A stretch of DNA of 64,000 nt, from NCBI GenBank assembly GCA_018335935.1, contig JAGXRG010000026.1, positions 62,001 to 126,000 on the forward strand. Direction: 5' to 3'. The notes beneath the pieces were generated by a model, which had not been told where the DNA came from, searched no databases, and was given only the letters and a program-made list of their open reading frames with translations. Of this stretch, positions 24,292-33,284 are shown piece by piece. The position numbers and the translations under genes are program-made. This DNA is from Chitinophagaceae bacterium (GTDB taxonomy: Bacteria; Bacteroidota; Bacteroidia; Chitinophagales; Chitinophagaceae). Every line of letters starts with the position of its first letter. Within the stretch, counting starts at the first letter, position 1.

Positions 24292-24876
24292 TTATTTCTT
24301 TTTTAAAATCATAAATAATTCTGTTGAAGCCCTTTTGCTGTATGAATTATAACAGTTTTCAAAAGTTAATACTTCAAAAAATGGATTAAAATAATTTAGA
24401 TATTCTTGTTCACTTCCTCCAAAAGGTGGCCCTTCTGTTTCAAACTCTCTATTGAATAAGAGTCCTACTAATTTTCCATCTTCATTTAATAGATTACTCA
24501 TTTGTTGTGCATATTTTGAACGAAAAGTTTTGTCAAGTGCACAGAAAAATGTTTGTTCTAGAATTAAGTCGTAAGTTATTTGATGGTTGAAAAAATCCTC
24601 TTCAATAACCACTATTTCCGAATTATTCTGAAATTTAATTTTTAGTTTTTGTACTAAATCAGTTGCAATATCTATTAGAGTAATATTTTTAAACCCTTTT
24701 TTAAGCAGATATTCTGCTTCATAAGCATTTCCACAACCAGGAATTAGAATTTTTATATTCTTATCTTCTAATTGATCAATATATTTTTTTAAGGGTGGAG
24801 AAACCTCTCCTAAATCCCATTGAGTAGTTTTATTGATATAACGATTGTTCCAAAATTCGCTGCTTAATTTTTCCAT
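24292..24876 (-). CDS. TPMT-family thiol methyltransferase-like protein
   Basis: A 194-residue SAM methyltransferase of the thiopurine/halide/thiol group: FWNNRYINKTTQWDLGEVSP at the N-terminus, the SAM loop ILIPGCGNAYEAEYL, and FNREFETEGPPFGGS in the C-terminal half. Relatives methylate halides, hydrogen sulfide or small thiols. Beside persulfide and rhodanese genes, methylation of sulfide or thiols is the likely role, but this is inferred. It starts 2 bp after the tauE stop and is thus co-transcribed with it. Confidence 0.85.
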   Translation of the reverse strand: MEKLSSEFWNNRYINKTTQWDLGEVSPPLKKYIDQLEDKNIKILIPGCGNAYEAEYLLKKGFKNITLIDIATDLVQKLKIKFQNNSEIVVIEEDFFNHQITYDLILEQTFFCALDKTFRSKYAQQMSNLLNEDGKLVGLLFNREFETEGPPFGGSEQEYLNYFNPFFEVLTFENCYNSYSKRASTELFMILKKK

Positions 24877-24878
24877 TT

Positions 24879-25667
24879 TTAGAAGAAAATTTCTTTAGCT
24901 AAAATATACAAACCCATAATTAGAATAAACCAACCAAAAATTGGTTTCAACTTTTCACCAGATATTTTTTTAGATAGCATGGCACCAATAAAAATTCCAA
25001 TAATTGCAAAAAAAGTTATAGATAATAATAGTATCCAATCAATTGAAACATTATTAATTAAATCGCCTGCAAAACCTAATAAAGAGTTTATTGTAATTAT
25101 TAATAATGATGTGCCAACTGCTTGTTTCATTTTTAAATTAGCAAAAAACACTAATACAGGTATAATTAAAAAACCACCACCAGCTCCAAGAAAACCTGTG
25201 ATGATTCCTATTAAAAATCCATAAAGAATTAATTGATTGTTATTAGCAATTGCATCTTCATTTATTTCATAAATTCTTTTTTGAATCATTGAAAAAGATG
25301 CTGCAATCATTAACACTGCAAAAACTGCCATTGTTAACATATCTTTTGTCAACACAAATTGATTGAAAGAGAATACATGTTCTGGAATTAATGGAATTAA
25401 AATTTTACGAGTTAATAATATTGATATAACTGAAGGAATTGCAAAGTATAAAGCAATACTAATTTTCAAATTACCTAAACTAAAATGTTTTTTAGTACCA
25501 AATAATGAACTGATACCAACTATAAACAATGAGTAACTTGTTGCTAAAATTGGCTCTACATTAAATAAGTAAACTACAATGGGTATGGTTAATATGGATC
25601 CACCTCCTCCAATTAAGCCTAATGAAACACCTATTAAGATTGACAAAAAATATCCTACTATTTCCAA
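24879..25667 (-). CDS. TauE/SafE family sulfite/organosulfonate exporter
   Basis: A 262-residue integral membrane protein with about eight helices and two GGGG/GAGGG repeats (LGLIGGGGSILTIPI and GFLGAGGGFLIIPVL), diagnostic for TauE/SafE. The start codon is TTG at 25667, since no in-frame ATG precedes the first helix and an in-frame stop lies 9 bases upstream. Family members export sulfite, sulfoacetate or similar anions; export of sulfite or thiosulfate would suit this cluster. A TauE gene also sits in staphylococcal cst operons. It is preceded by a CRP-like operator. Confidence 0.9.
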   Translation of the reverse strand: MEIVGYFLSILIGVSLGLIGGGGSILTIPIVVYLFNVEPILATSYSLFIVGISSLFGTKKHFSLGNLKISIALYFAIPSVISILLTRKILIPLIPEHVFSFNQFVLTKDMLTMAVFAVLMIAASFSMIQKRIYEINEDAIANNNQLILYGFLIGIITGFLGAGGGFLIIPVLVFFANLKMKQAVGTSLLIITINSLLGFAGDLINNVSIDWILLLSITFFAIIGIFIGAMLSKKISGEKLKPIFGWFILIMGLYILAKEIFF

Positions 25668-25714
25668 AATATATTATTTAGAATGCAATATTCATTGATT
25701 AATAATTGATAGAT

Positions 25715-25730
25715 TGTAACAATTATCACA
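25715..25730. promoter_or_regulatory. CRP-like operator upstream of tauE
   Basis: TGTAACAATTATCACA (plus strand): TGTAA-N6-TCACA, one base off the CRP consensus TGTGA-N6-TCACA. It overlaps the stop codon of the Crp-family gene, and its centre is 55 bp upstream of the tauE start. It is closely similar to 24259-24274. Confidence 0.65.
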
Positions 25731-26361
25731 TTTCAGGAAACTGCAAAATTTGAATACTATTTCTATTTAAAATCAGCCATTTCTTTTGTTCCATTTTTTT
25801 AAGTAATCGAGATACTACCTCTCGAGAAGTATTAATATCATTGGCAATATCCTGATGAGAAATATTTAATAGTTTAGATGAATTGTTTTTGACTACTCTT
25901 TTTAAATAAAATTCTAACCTTTCATCCATGTTACTAAATGCTATTTGATCTACAACTTCTAATATTTCATCGAATCGATTTTTATAAGTATCAATAACAA
26001 ATTCGTACCATGATTTATGATTTGCCATTAATTCATTCATTTTTTGTATGGGAATCATAATCACTTCAGTTGGTTCAACAACTTTTGCCATTACCCTACT
26101 TGTTTCCATTTTTGCTGCACAAATCATAGAAATAGCACAAGCTTGTCCAGGGTTTAAATAATACATAAAGAATTCATTTCCTTCATTATCTTCTCTATAA
26201 ACTTTTATACAGCCTTTCAATACTAAAATAGTTGATTTAATGTATTGACCAGTTCTCATTAATACCTCATCGGTTTCTAAAGATTTATAGATAGACACTT
26301 TCTCAATTGATTCAGCTAATTCTTCAGAGAATTCATGAAATACTTTTTGTATAGAATTCAT
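25726..26361 (-). CDS. Crp/Fnr family transcriptional regulator
   Basis: A 211-residue regulator with an N-terminal cyclic-nucleotide-binding-like beta barrel (about 20-125), a dimer helix and a winged helix at the C-terminus (HQDIANDINTSREVVSRLLK). The cAMP-contacting Arg/Ser pair of true CRP is not evident. Three cysteines, Cys51, Cys75 and Cys81 (GQACAISMICAAK), lie in the sensor domain and could sense thiol, persulfide or redox state; this is speculation. First gene of the sulfur cluster, 58 bp before tauE and divergent from a glycosyltransferase gene. Confidence 0.92.
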   Translation of the reverse strand: MNSIQKVFHEFSEELAESIEKVSIYKSLETDEVLMRTGQYIKSTILVLKGCIKVYREDNEGNEFFMYYLNPGQACAISMICAAKMETSRVMAKVVEPTEVIMIPIQKMNELMANHKSWYEFVIDTYKNRFDEILEVVDQIAFSNMDERLEFYLKRVVKNNSSKLLNISHQDIANDINTSREVVSRLLKKMEQKKWLILNRNSIQILQFPEM

Positions 26362-26415
26362 CGTTTTATAAATATAATATTGAATAAAATAGTTTGATAA
26401 TAGTAAGTTAAGCTA

Positions 26416-26423
26416 CAAAAATA
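26416..26423 (-). promoter_or_regulatory. -7 element of the Crp-family gene
   Basis: TATTTTTG on the minus strand; a TTTG lies 13 bp further upstream (26440-26437), closer than the usual spacing. It predicts a leader of about 48 nt. Confidence 0.45.
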
Positions 26424-26458
26424 TAATTTAGCATACCAAATCTAATTGAATCAAGTCA

Positions 26459-27394
26459 ATGTCACTATTAATCAGTTTAGTAATTCCAGCATTTAATGAA
26501 GAAAAAAATGTAGTTGCCATAACAAAAGCCATTCAGGATGTTTTTAATGATGACAGATTTAAATATGAAATTATTTTTATTGATGATGGAAGTAAAGACA
26601 ATACAGCAACTGTACTAAAACAACTAGCTCTTGAACAATCAGAAGTAAAATATATTTTATTTTCAAGGAACTTTGGAAAAGATAACGCTTTGAGTGCAGG
26701 TTTAAAAAAAGCATCTGGAAAAGCCATTATTACATTGGATGCAGATTTACAACATCCCCCATCACTGATTAAAAGCATGTTGAGTTTATGGTTAGAAGGC
26801 AATGATGTGGTTTATGCATTTAGAGAAGAAAAAAATAAACATACATCTTCAATTAACAATTTAAGCTCATCAATTTTTTATAAAACCATCAACTCTTTAT
26901 CTGATATTGAGTTGGAAGATGGTACTGCTGATTTTAGATTATTAGATAGAAAAGTTGTTAATGTACTAAATGCTTTACCAGAAAATGATCCTTTTTATAG
27001 AGGTTTGGTTAAATGGGTGGGATTTAGTCAAAAAAGTATTCCTTATACACCCGCAGAAAGATTTGCTGGAGAAAGTAAATACAACAAAAAAGAATTAACC
27101 AGATTAGCATTAAAGGGAATCACTTCATTTAGTACCAAACCTTTAAACATAGCCATTTACTTAGGCTTTATTTTTTCTTTACTTTCTTTACTGTATATAC
27201 CTTATGCAATTGTAAGTTATTTTAATAATTGGGCAATTTCTGGATGGACTTCAGTAATAGTTACCATAGCTTTTTTTGGTGGATTACAATTGATGATACT
27301 TGGTATTATTGGTTTGTATTTAGGTAAGCTATTTATGCAAAGTAAAAACAGGCCACATTATATTATTAAGGAAACAAATATTACTAATGACTGA
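26459..27394 (+). CDS. GT2 glycosyltransferase, polyprenyl-phosphate sugar type (GtrB/DPM1-like)
   Basis: A 311-residue protein. The catalytic domain begins LVIPAFNEEKNV, with FIDDGSKDNTA and DADLQHPP as the nucleotide and metal motifs, followed by two C-terminal membrane helices. This layout fits transferases that load a hexose onto undecaprenyl phosphate at the inner membrane. The next gene, a polysaccharide deacetylase, overlaps it by 8 bp, so the two are translationally coupled and probably modify the same glycan. Confidence 0.9.
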   Translation: MSLLISLVIPAFNEEKNVVAITKAIQDVFNDDRFKYEIIFIDDGSKDNTATVLKQLALEQSEVKYILFSRNFGKDNALSAGLKKASGKAIITLDADLQHPPSLIKSMLSLWLEGNDVVYAFREEKNKHTSSINNLSSSIFYKTINSLSDIELEDGTADFRLLDRKVVNVLNALPENDPFYRGLVKWVGFSQKSIPYTPAERFAGESKYNKKELTRLALKGITSFSTKPLNIAIYLGFIFSLLSLLYIPYAIVSYFNNWAISGWTSVIVTIAFFGGLQLMILGIIGLYLGKLFMQSKNRPHYIIKETNITND

Positions 27395-28169
27395 GCCAAC
27401 CATTTTTTTAAGTTTTGATGTGGAAGAATTTGATTTGCCATTAGAATATGGCAGTCCTATTTCGAATCAACATCAAATGAACATTGGGTTTCAAGGTTTA
27501 CAAGCAATAACTCCATTATTAAATGAATCTTTTTTAGAAACAACACTTTTTACTACAGCAAATTTTGCTCATCATTACCCTAACCTGATAAAACAACTTT
27601 CAGAAAAACACGAAATAGCATCTCATTGTTTTTACCATTCAAGTTTTGAAAACAAAGATTTAAAACTTTCAAAAGAAAAGTTAGAGTCCATTACAAATAA
27701 AAAAGTTGTGGGATTAAGGATGCCTCGATTAAGAAAAGTTGAAATGAGTGAAGTAAAAAAAGCTGGATATTTATATGATTCTTCAATGAACCCAACCTAT
27801 TTACCTGGAAGATATAATAACGTTAAAGTTTCTACAACTATTTATACCCATGATGGAATGGTACGAGTCCCTACAGCAGTTACACCCAATTTTAGAATTC
27901 CATTATTTTGGTTGAGCTTTAAAAACCTGCCCTATACTTTATTTAAAATAATGGCATTACAAACATTAAAAAAGTATGGTTATTTAAGCCTTTATTTTCA
28001 TCCCTGGGAATTTACAGATATCAGTCATTACATCTGTTTACCTTCATACACAAGAAAACCATGTGGAGAAAATTTGTTGCATAAGTTATATCAACTTGTA
28101 AACGACCTAAAACAAGAAGCTCGTTTTAGTAGTATTGAAAATTATTTATTAAAAGAAAAGCTTATTTAA
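27387..28169 (+). CDS. Polysaccharide deacetylase (NodB-like, CE4)
   Basis: A 260-residue protein with the NodB motifs: motif 1 LSFDVEEFD (catalytic base and metal Asp), motif 2 SHCFYHSSF (metal His pair), motif 3 RMPRLRK, and the C-terminal YFHPWEF motif. No signal peptide is seen, so it may act on a lipid-linked sugar at the cytosolic face. Coupled to the GT2 gene upstream; its 3' end overlaps convergent lepB by 8 bp. Confidence 0.87.
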   Translation: MTEPTIFLSFDVEEFDLPLEYGSPISNQHQMNIGFQGLQAITPLLNESFLETTLFTTANFAHHYPNLIKQLSEKHEIASHCFYHSSFENKDLKLSKEKLESITNKKVVGLRMPRLRKVEMSEVKKAGYLYDSSMNPTYLPGRYNNVKVSTTIYTHDGMVRVPTAVTPNFRIPLFWLSFKNLPYTLFKIMALQTLKKYGYLSLYFHPWEFTDISHYICLPSYTRKPCGENLLHKLYQLVNDLKQEARFSSIENYLLKEKLI

Positions 28170-29781
28170 TTTTTTTAAATATTCTATTCCACCTTGGGCC
28201 AGCATCCCAACTAAACCATATCAGTGTTGCTTTTCCTACAATATGAGTTTCTGGTACAAATCCCCAGAATCTGCTATCTTGACTATTGTGCCTATTGTCG
28301 CCCATCATCCAATAATAATCGTATTTGAAAGTATAGGTTGAAGTTGGCTTACCATCAATAATTATTGTTCCATCATTTCTTATTTCTAAAGAGTGAGATT
28401 CGTAACCCTCAATTATTCTTTTATATAAAGAAATATTTTTTGTATTGATGTTAACTGTTATACCTTTTTTAGGAATTGTAATTGGTCCAAAATTATCTAG
28501 GCTATTATGGAAATTAGTGGAATCGAATGGAAAGAAAATATGCTGACCTAAATAAGGCATAAAACTATCGTACACTTGTTTAATTGAAATGATTCCAGGA
28601 ATTCTTGAAATCTTAGCACTATCAGATTTAGTAAGAGAAACAGCAGCAGTGCCTGAGTTTAATAGTTGATCTTCAATTTCAGCTCTTTGTTCTTTATAAT
28701 TTTGATCGTTTCTGATATTAATATCAAATTCTTTTTGCCAATCATTTAAATCATATCGCTTTTTTTCTGCTGTAATCTGATAAGTAACTTGAGCATTTTC
28801 TGGTACCACAGCTTTTTCATTGTTAATGTATAAAACACCATTAATAATTTGTAATTTATCGCCTGGTACTGCAACACAACGTTTAATATAATTATCTGCT
28901 TTATCGTAGGGGTGAACCAAAATCAAATCATTATCAGATAAAACATTTTTTAATGTGGCTTCATCAGGATAACGAACTTCATTAATACCTCTTACAGAAC
29001 CTGTTTTTGCAATTGCTATATCATCTGGATTTAAGAAAGATAAAGTTCTTAATGCAGAATAATAAGGACGAGCAGAACCATAATCTGCTAAATTAATTAC
29101 AGTATCACCTTCAGGAAAATTGAATACTACAACATCGTTTCTTTTTAATGTAGTGAAACCAGGTAATCGTTTATAATCTAATTGAATCCATTTTAAATAA
29201 GATGCCTTTTGCGACATAGGCAACAAATTATGAACAAAAGGAAAACTTAATGGAGTTTTAGGAATCCGTTGTCCATAACTCATTTTATTTACAAATAAAA
29301 AATCGTTTACCTGCATTGTTTTTTCCATACTTCCTGTTGGAATTACATAAGGCTCAAAAACAAAAGTTCTAATAATAGTTGCTGCTACAATTGCAAACAC
29401 AGCAGCATCAATCCATTCTCGAGAAGCAGGTTTTTTATAGTTATCAAAAGCAGATTTACCATAGAATTTTTCATTTTTAGAAAACCCTAAATAAGGGAAA
29501 TATACAAACGGTAAAAAAGTAGCAAAGCTGTGATGAATGATATTAGCACGATTAAAATGCATGGTGAAAATAATCGTAATCCAAATAGTGATAAACTGAC
29601 CAGCTATTGGAATTAATTGTAACCAAAACCAATATTTTTTAATAGTACATTTTTCTACAATAAGCCAAGTATTATAAAATGGAATTAAAGCTTTCCAGGA
29701 TTCTATACCTGCTTTTTTAAACATGCCATACATTCCAATATGCCAACCTATAATTCCAATTACAAATAAAAATGTTCCCAT
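28162..29781 (-). CDS. lepB: Signal peptidase I
   Basis: A 539-residue protein. Two N-terminal helices of a DUF5684-like region are followed by a third anchor ([18 protein letters not shown]) and the S26 peptidase. The catalytic Ser is in PTGSMEKTM, the general-base Lys in [11 protein letters not shown], and box E is [14 protein letters not shown]. It is much longer than the E. coli enzyme because about 150 residues are inserted between the Lys box and box E, a form common in Bacteroidota. It removes signal peptides at the inner membrane. Own promoter at 29799-29806. Confidence 0.93.
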   Translation of the reverse strand: MGTFLFVIGIIGWHIGMYGMFKKAGIESWKALIPFYNTWLIVEKCTIKKYWFWLQLIPIAGQFITIWITIIFTMHFNRANIIHHSFATFLPFVYFPYLGFSKNEKFYGKSAFDNYKKPASREWIDAAVFAIVAATIIRTFVFEPYVIPTGSMEKTMQVNDFLFVNKMSYGQRIPKTPLSFPFVHNLLPMSQKASYLKWIQLDYKRLPGFTTLKRNDVVVFNFPEGDTVINLADYGSARPYYSALRTLSFLNPDDIAIAKTGSVRGINEVRYPDEATLKNVLSDNDLILVHPYDKADNYIKRCVAVPGDKLQIINGVLYINNEKAVVPENAQVTYQITAEKKRYDLNDWQKEFDINIRNDQNYKEQRAEIEDQLLNSGTAAVSLTKSDSAKISRIPGIISIKQVYDSFMPYLGQHIFFPFDSTNFHNSLDNFGPITIPKKGITVNINTKNISLYKRIIEGYESHSLEIRNDGTIIIDGKPTSTYTFKYDYYWMMGDNRHNSQDSRFWGFVPETHIVGKATLIWFSWDAGPRWNRIFKKIK

Positions 29782-29798
29782 AAAAATAGTTGTTGTTA

Positions 29799-29806
29799 CA
29801 AATGTA
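29799..29806 (-). promoter_or_regulatory. -7 element of lepB
   Basis: TACATTTG on the minus strand, 17 nt before the ATG; predicted leader about 11 nt. Confidence 0.5.
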
Positions 29807-29881
29807 ATATTCTACAATATTGATTCTAAATGAAAAACTTTAAACGGCGAATAATATTACAAAATATATGTTAAAGGTTTT

Positions 29882-32395
29882 TTATTCAAATAATTCGGGT
29901 TGTACATTATCAGCTTTAAGTTGTTCTTCCCAATGCATTTGAACAGTTTTATTATAATCTAAAAGTTTTGCCCCAATAGCTTTCCAACCCATTACATCAA
30001 CAATTTTTGCAATTTTTAATTTACCATTTCTCACTTGCTCTCCTTTACCTTGTTGAACGGCAAGAATGGGTTCGTCTTGAGTAGAAACAGCAACAATATA
30101 ATTTCCATTTCCTTCTTTAATACATGTATATTTTGTTTTTAATGTTGAAGTTTCAATTTTGAAACGCTTAACAGTAAATTGCATTTTGTCAACATCATGA
30201 TAAACAATTGTAACAATTTTTTCAGCATCATATCGTTCAATAAGTTTTATTTCATCTGCATCAAAACGCTGTGTTAATTCTGTATCTGTAATTTCATAGT
30301 TTCCATCTTTATAAACTACCAACAGTTTATCGTCTCCTTCAAATGATCCTAAAAGTTTGCCTTTTTCCTCAACATTTAAACGACCAAATTGTTCATCGAA
30401 CCAAATTTTTCTACTGGCCAAGGTACTTCTTCCAGCCTCTTTGAACTTAACTGTTTTAATAGGATATTTAGTAACAATATTACCCTGTGAGCCCCTACCC
30501 TTTATTTCTAACTCTTCAAAATAATATTCTAATTCTTTATTACGTGCGGTACAATTCGGACTTAAAATAATTTTCAACACTTCAGTTTCTCCATTAGGAT
30601 TTTCTGAGAAATAATGCACCTTACTTTTATCTGAACCTTTGGTTAAATCATATTCTTTTTCTCTGGTAATGCTGGTTACATTAAAACGTTTGGCATAACT
30701 TACACCAGATTTTCCATCAACATAAATCATGTTATAAGTTGTTCTATCATCGTTTTTATCGAAAATAGCAGCATGTATAATATCTTTTCCTATAAAAGAT
30801 TTATCGCCAACTTTAACCACTTTCATAATACCTCTTTTAGTAAAAACTATAATATCATCTAAGTCACTACAATCAAATAAAAACTCATCTTTCTTTAAAG
30901 ATGTTCCCACAAAACCCTCTTCTCTATTGACATATAATTTTGTATTTGCAATAGCTACTTGTTGAATTTTGATGGTGTCGAAAAGTTTTATTTCTGTTTT
31001 TCTTTCTCTGCCTTTACCATATTTTTTCAATAAAGAATCATAATAGCTAATGGTGTATTCAACTAGATGATTTAGATCATGATTTACTTGTTGAATATCG
31101 GCTTCTATATTTTTTATTTGTTCGTTAAGTTCATCAATATCTAATTTGTAAATTCTTCGAACAGGTTTTTCAGTGAGCTTTAAAATATCTTCTCTTGTTA
31201 CTTCTCTTTTCAATAACTTTTTGAAAGGTTCAAATCCTTTGTCAATAGCTTGAATAACTTTCTCCCATGTTTCGTGCTTTTTTTCTAATTCTTTATAAAT
31301 TTTTTCTTCGAAGAAGATTTTTTCAAGAGAAGTATAGTGCCATTTTTCTTCAAGCTCTTTGAGTTTAATTTCAAGTTCAAGTTTTAATAATTCTTTAGAA
31401 TTATCAACCGAAGATTTTAATAAATGAGAAACAGAAGCAAAATTTGGTTTTTGATTATCAATGATACAAGCATTAGGAGATATACTTACTTCACAATCGG
31501 TAAAAGCATATAATGCATCAATTGTAATATCTGGCGAAATACCTGCAGCTAATTCAATTAAAACTTCTACATTTTTACCAGTAAACTCAGTAACTTTTTT
31601 AATCTTAATTTTTCCTGAATCATTGGCTTTTGTTATGCTTTCACAAAGTTGAGTTACTGTAATACCAAAAGGCACATCACGAATTACTAAACTTTTTTTA
31701 TCGAATTCTTCAATTAAACAACGAACTTTTACTTTACCGCCTCTATGCCCATCGTTGTAATTAGTAACATCAATCATACCTCCAGTTTGAAAATCTGGAT
31801 ACAGTTCGAACTTTTTACCTTTTAAATACTTTATAGCAGCATCTATAATTTCACAGAAGTTATGTGGGAGAATTTTTGTTGATAATCCTACAGCAATACC
31901 TTCAGCACCTTGTGCTAAAAGCATAGGAAACTTCATGGGCAATGTAATGGGTTCATTTTTTCTTCCATCATAACTTAATTGCCAATTAGTGGTTTTATTA
32001 TTAAAAGCCACATCATTAGCAAACTTGCTTAAACGAGCTTCAATATAACGTGGTGCAGCAGCATCATCACCTGTTCTAATATCGCCCCAATTACCTTGAG
32101 TATCTATTAGTAAATCTTTTTGTCCCATATTTACCAAAGCATCTCCAATACTAGCATCTCCATGAGGATGGTATTGCATGGATTGACCAATAATATTTGC
32201 CACTTTATTAAATCTTCCATCATCCATTTCTTTCATTGCATGTAAAATTCTTCTTTGCACAGGTTTTAAACCATCTTCGATAGCAGGTACTGCACGTTCA
32301 AGAATTACATAAGATGCATAGTCTAAAAACCAAGTTCTATATTGATCTTTTACTCCTATATGGTTCGATGTGTTGTCGTCTTTATAATCTTCCAT
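29882..32395 (-). CDS. parC: DNA topoisomerase IV subunit A (ParC-like)
   Basis: An 837-residue type IIA topoisomerase breakage-reunion subunit. The DNA-cleaving Tyr is Tyr117 in AAAPRYIEARL, with GLKPVQRRILHAM and the QSMQYHPHGD segment before it. The central coiled coil (about 330-440) and C-terminal DNA-wrapping domain follow. No clear GyrA box was found in the C-terminal part, which favours ParC over GyrA. Its partner parE is 9 kb away at 41274-43145. It sits 16 bp downstream of the DUF1835 gene. Confidence 0.9.
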   Translation of the reverse strand: MEDYKDDNTSNHIGVKDQYRTWFLDYASYVILERAVPAIEDGLKPVQRRILHAMKEMDDGRFNKVANIIGQSMQYHPHGDASIGDALVNMGQKDLLIDTQGNWGDIRTGDDAAAPRYIEARLSKFANDVAFNNKTTNWQLSYDGRKNEPITLPMKFPMLLAQGAEGIAVGLSTKILPHNFCEIIDAAIKYLKGKKFELYPDFQTGGMIDVTNYNDGHRGGKVKVRCLIEEFDKKSLVIRDVPFGITVTQLCESITKANDSGKIKIKKVTEFTGKNVEVLIELAAGISPDITIDALYAFTDCEVSISPNACIIDNQKPNFASVSHLLKSSVDNSKELLKLELEIKLKELEEKWHYTSLEKIFFEEKIYKELEKKHETWEKVIQAIDKGFEPFKKLLKREVTREDILKLTEKPVRRIYKLDIDELNEQIKNIEADIQQVNHDLNHLVEYTISYYDSLLKKYGKGRERKTEIKLFDTIKIQQVAIANTKLYVNREEGFVGTSLKKDEFLFDCSDLDDIIVFTKRGIMKVVKVGDKSFIGKDIIHAAIFDKNDDRTTYNMIYVDGKSGVSYAKRFNVTSITREKEYDLTKGSDKSKVHYFSENPNGETEVLKIILSPNCTARNKELEYYFEELEIKGRGSQGNIVTKYPIKTVKFKEAGRSTLASRKIWFDEQFGRLNVEEKGKLLGSFEGDDKLLVVYKDGNYEITDTELTQRFDADEIKLIERYDAEKIVTIVYHDVDKMQFTVKRFKIETSTLKTKYTCIKEGNGNYIVAVSTQDEPILAVQQGKGEQVRNGKLKIAKIVDVMGWKAIGAKLLDYNKTVQMHWEEQLKADNVQPELFE

Positions 32396-32411
32396 AATGA
32401 ACGCTTAATCT

Positions 32412-33224
32412 TTAAACTGTTAATACTTGTTTCACTTCAATTTCTTTCCAACCTTTTTGCCAATCGCCCTGAATTTCTAATTGTCCACTTTTAGCCATTT
32501 GTTTAATTCTAAATACAATAAAAGTATCACTAATATTAAGCTTCGATTTAGTAATTACTTGTTGAATTATTTTAATTAATTTTTGAAATTCAGCAGAAAT
32601 AATTTCTATAATCTGTTTGTCGTAATAATTGGATTCTTTACTTACAACTTTTTTTCCACCTTCTAAAATTCTAACCTCAGCATTTTCTTCAGAAAGTTTT
32701 TTCCATTCATCAGGATCTAGTTCAAACTCACTAAGGGTAATAGTTCTAGCTAGCTTTTTTGCTTTAATAAATTCTTTAGGTTGTATTTCGTGCAAATAAG
32801 TTGGATAAAATATTGCTCCTTTTTCATTAATAAAAGGCAAATTGTTTAAATATAATACTTCTACCCTACCTTGAAACTCTTTCAGCTGACTAATTAACCA
32901 ATAATACCCACAAACATCATGTGTATTATGTGCCATCCAAATCCAAACTTTTTCTTCTTCGTTTTCTTTTAAAGTTTTGATGAGCTGATATGCTGTTAAT
33001 TTATCATCTACAATGTCTAACTGATTTTCATATACAGAATGCTCAATAATATTTTTCCACCAATCTCTTCTTTGCTGATAACCTTCAATTTCAAAAATAT
33101 TTGCAATAGGGCCAACTGCAAAGTCGTCTTTAATTTCAATAATTTCTCCAGCCAAACTTTCATCAAGTTCAATAGTTTTTTGTAATACTTCAACACTAGC
33201 TTGTTCAAATACAATATGAATCAT
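32412..33224 (-). CDS. DUF1835 domain protein
   Basis: A 270-residue cytosolic protein. The N-terminal half (IHIVFEQASVEVLQ, then DDFAVGPI) is DUF1835-like and the C-terminal half resembles the DUF3658 helical domain usually found with it. The function is unknown. Located 16 bp upstream of parC and transcribed with it. The 60-bp gap upstream of it carries copy 2 of the 18-bp repeat. Confidence 0.8.
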   Translation of the reverse strand: MIHIVFEQASVEVLQKTIELDESLAGEIIEIKDDFAVGPIANIFEIEGYQQRRDWWKNIIEHSVYENQLDIVDDKLTAYQLIKTLKENEEEKVWIWMAHNTHDVCGYYWLISQLKEFQGRVEVLYLNNLPFINEKGAIFYPTYLHEIQPKEFIKAKKLARTITLSEFELDPDEWKKLSEENAEVRILEGGKKVVSKESNYYDKQIIEIISAEFQKLIKIIQQVITKSKLNISDTFIVFRIKQMAKSGQLEIQGDWQKGWKEIEVKQVLTV

Positions 33225-33234
33225 AAATAAAGTA

Positions 33235-33252
33235 AAAAGTTAAAAGTCAAAA
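33235..33252. repeat. 18-bp intergenic repeat, copy 2
   Basis: AAAAGTTAAAAGTCAAAA, identical to 5707-5724, immediately upstream of the DUF1835 gene. Confidence 0.6.
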
Positions 33253-33284
33253 GTTTAAAAATAATTAATATCTAAAGTTATATA

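Noticed and set aside
29882-32395. Calling the topoisomerase A subunit GyrA
   Set aside because: No clear GyrA box was seen and a short ParE-like partner is in the window; ParC fits better, though gyrase cannot be fully excluded.
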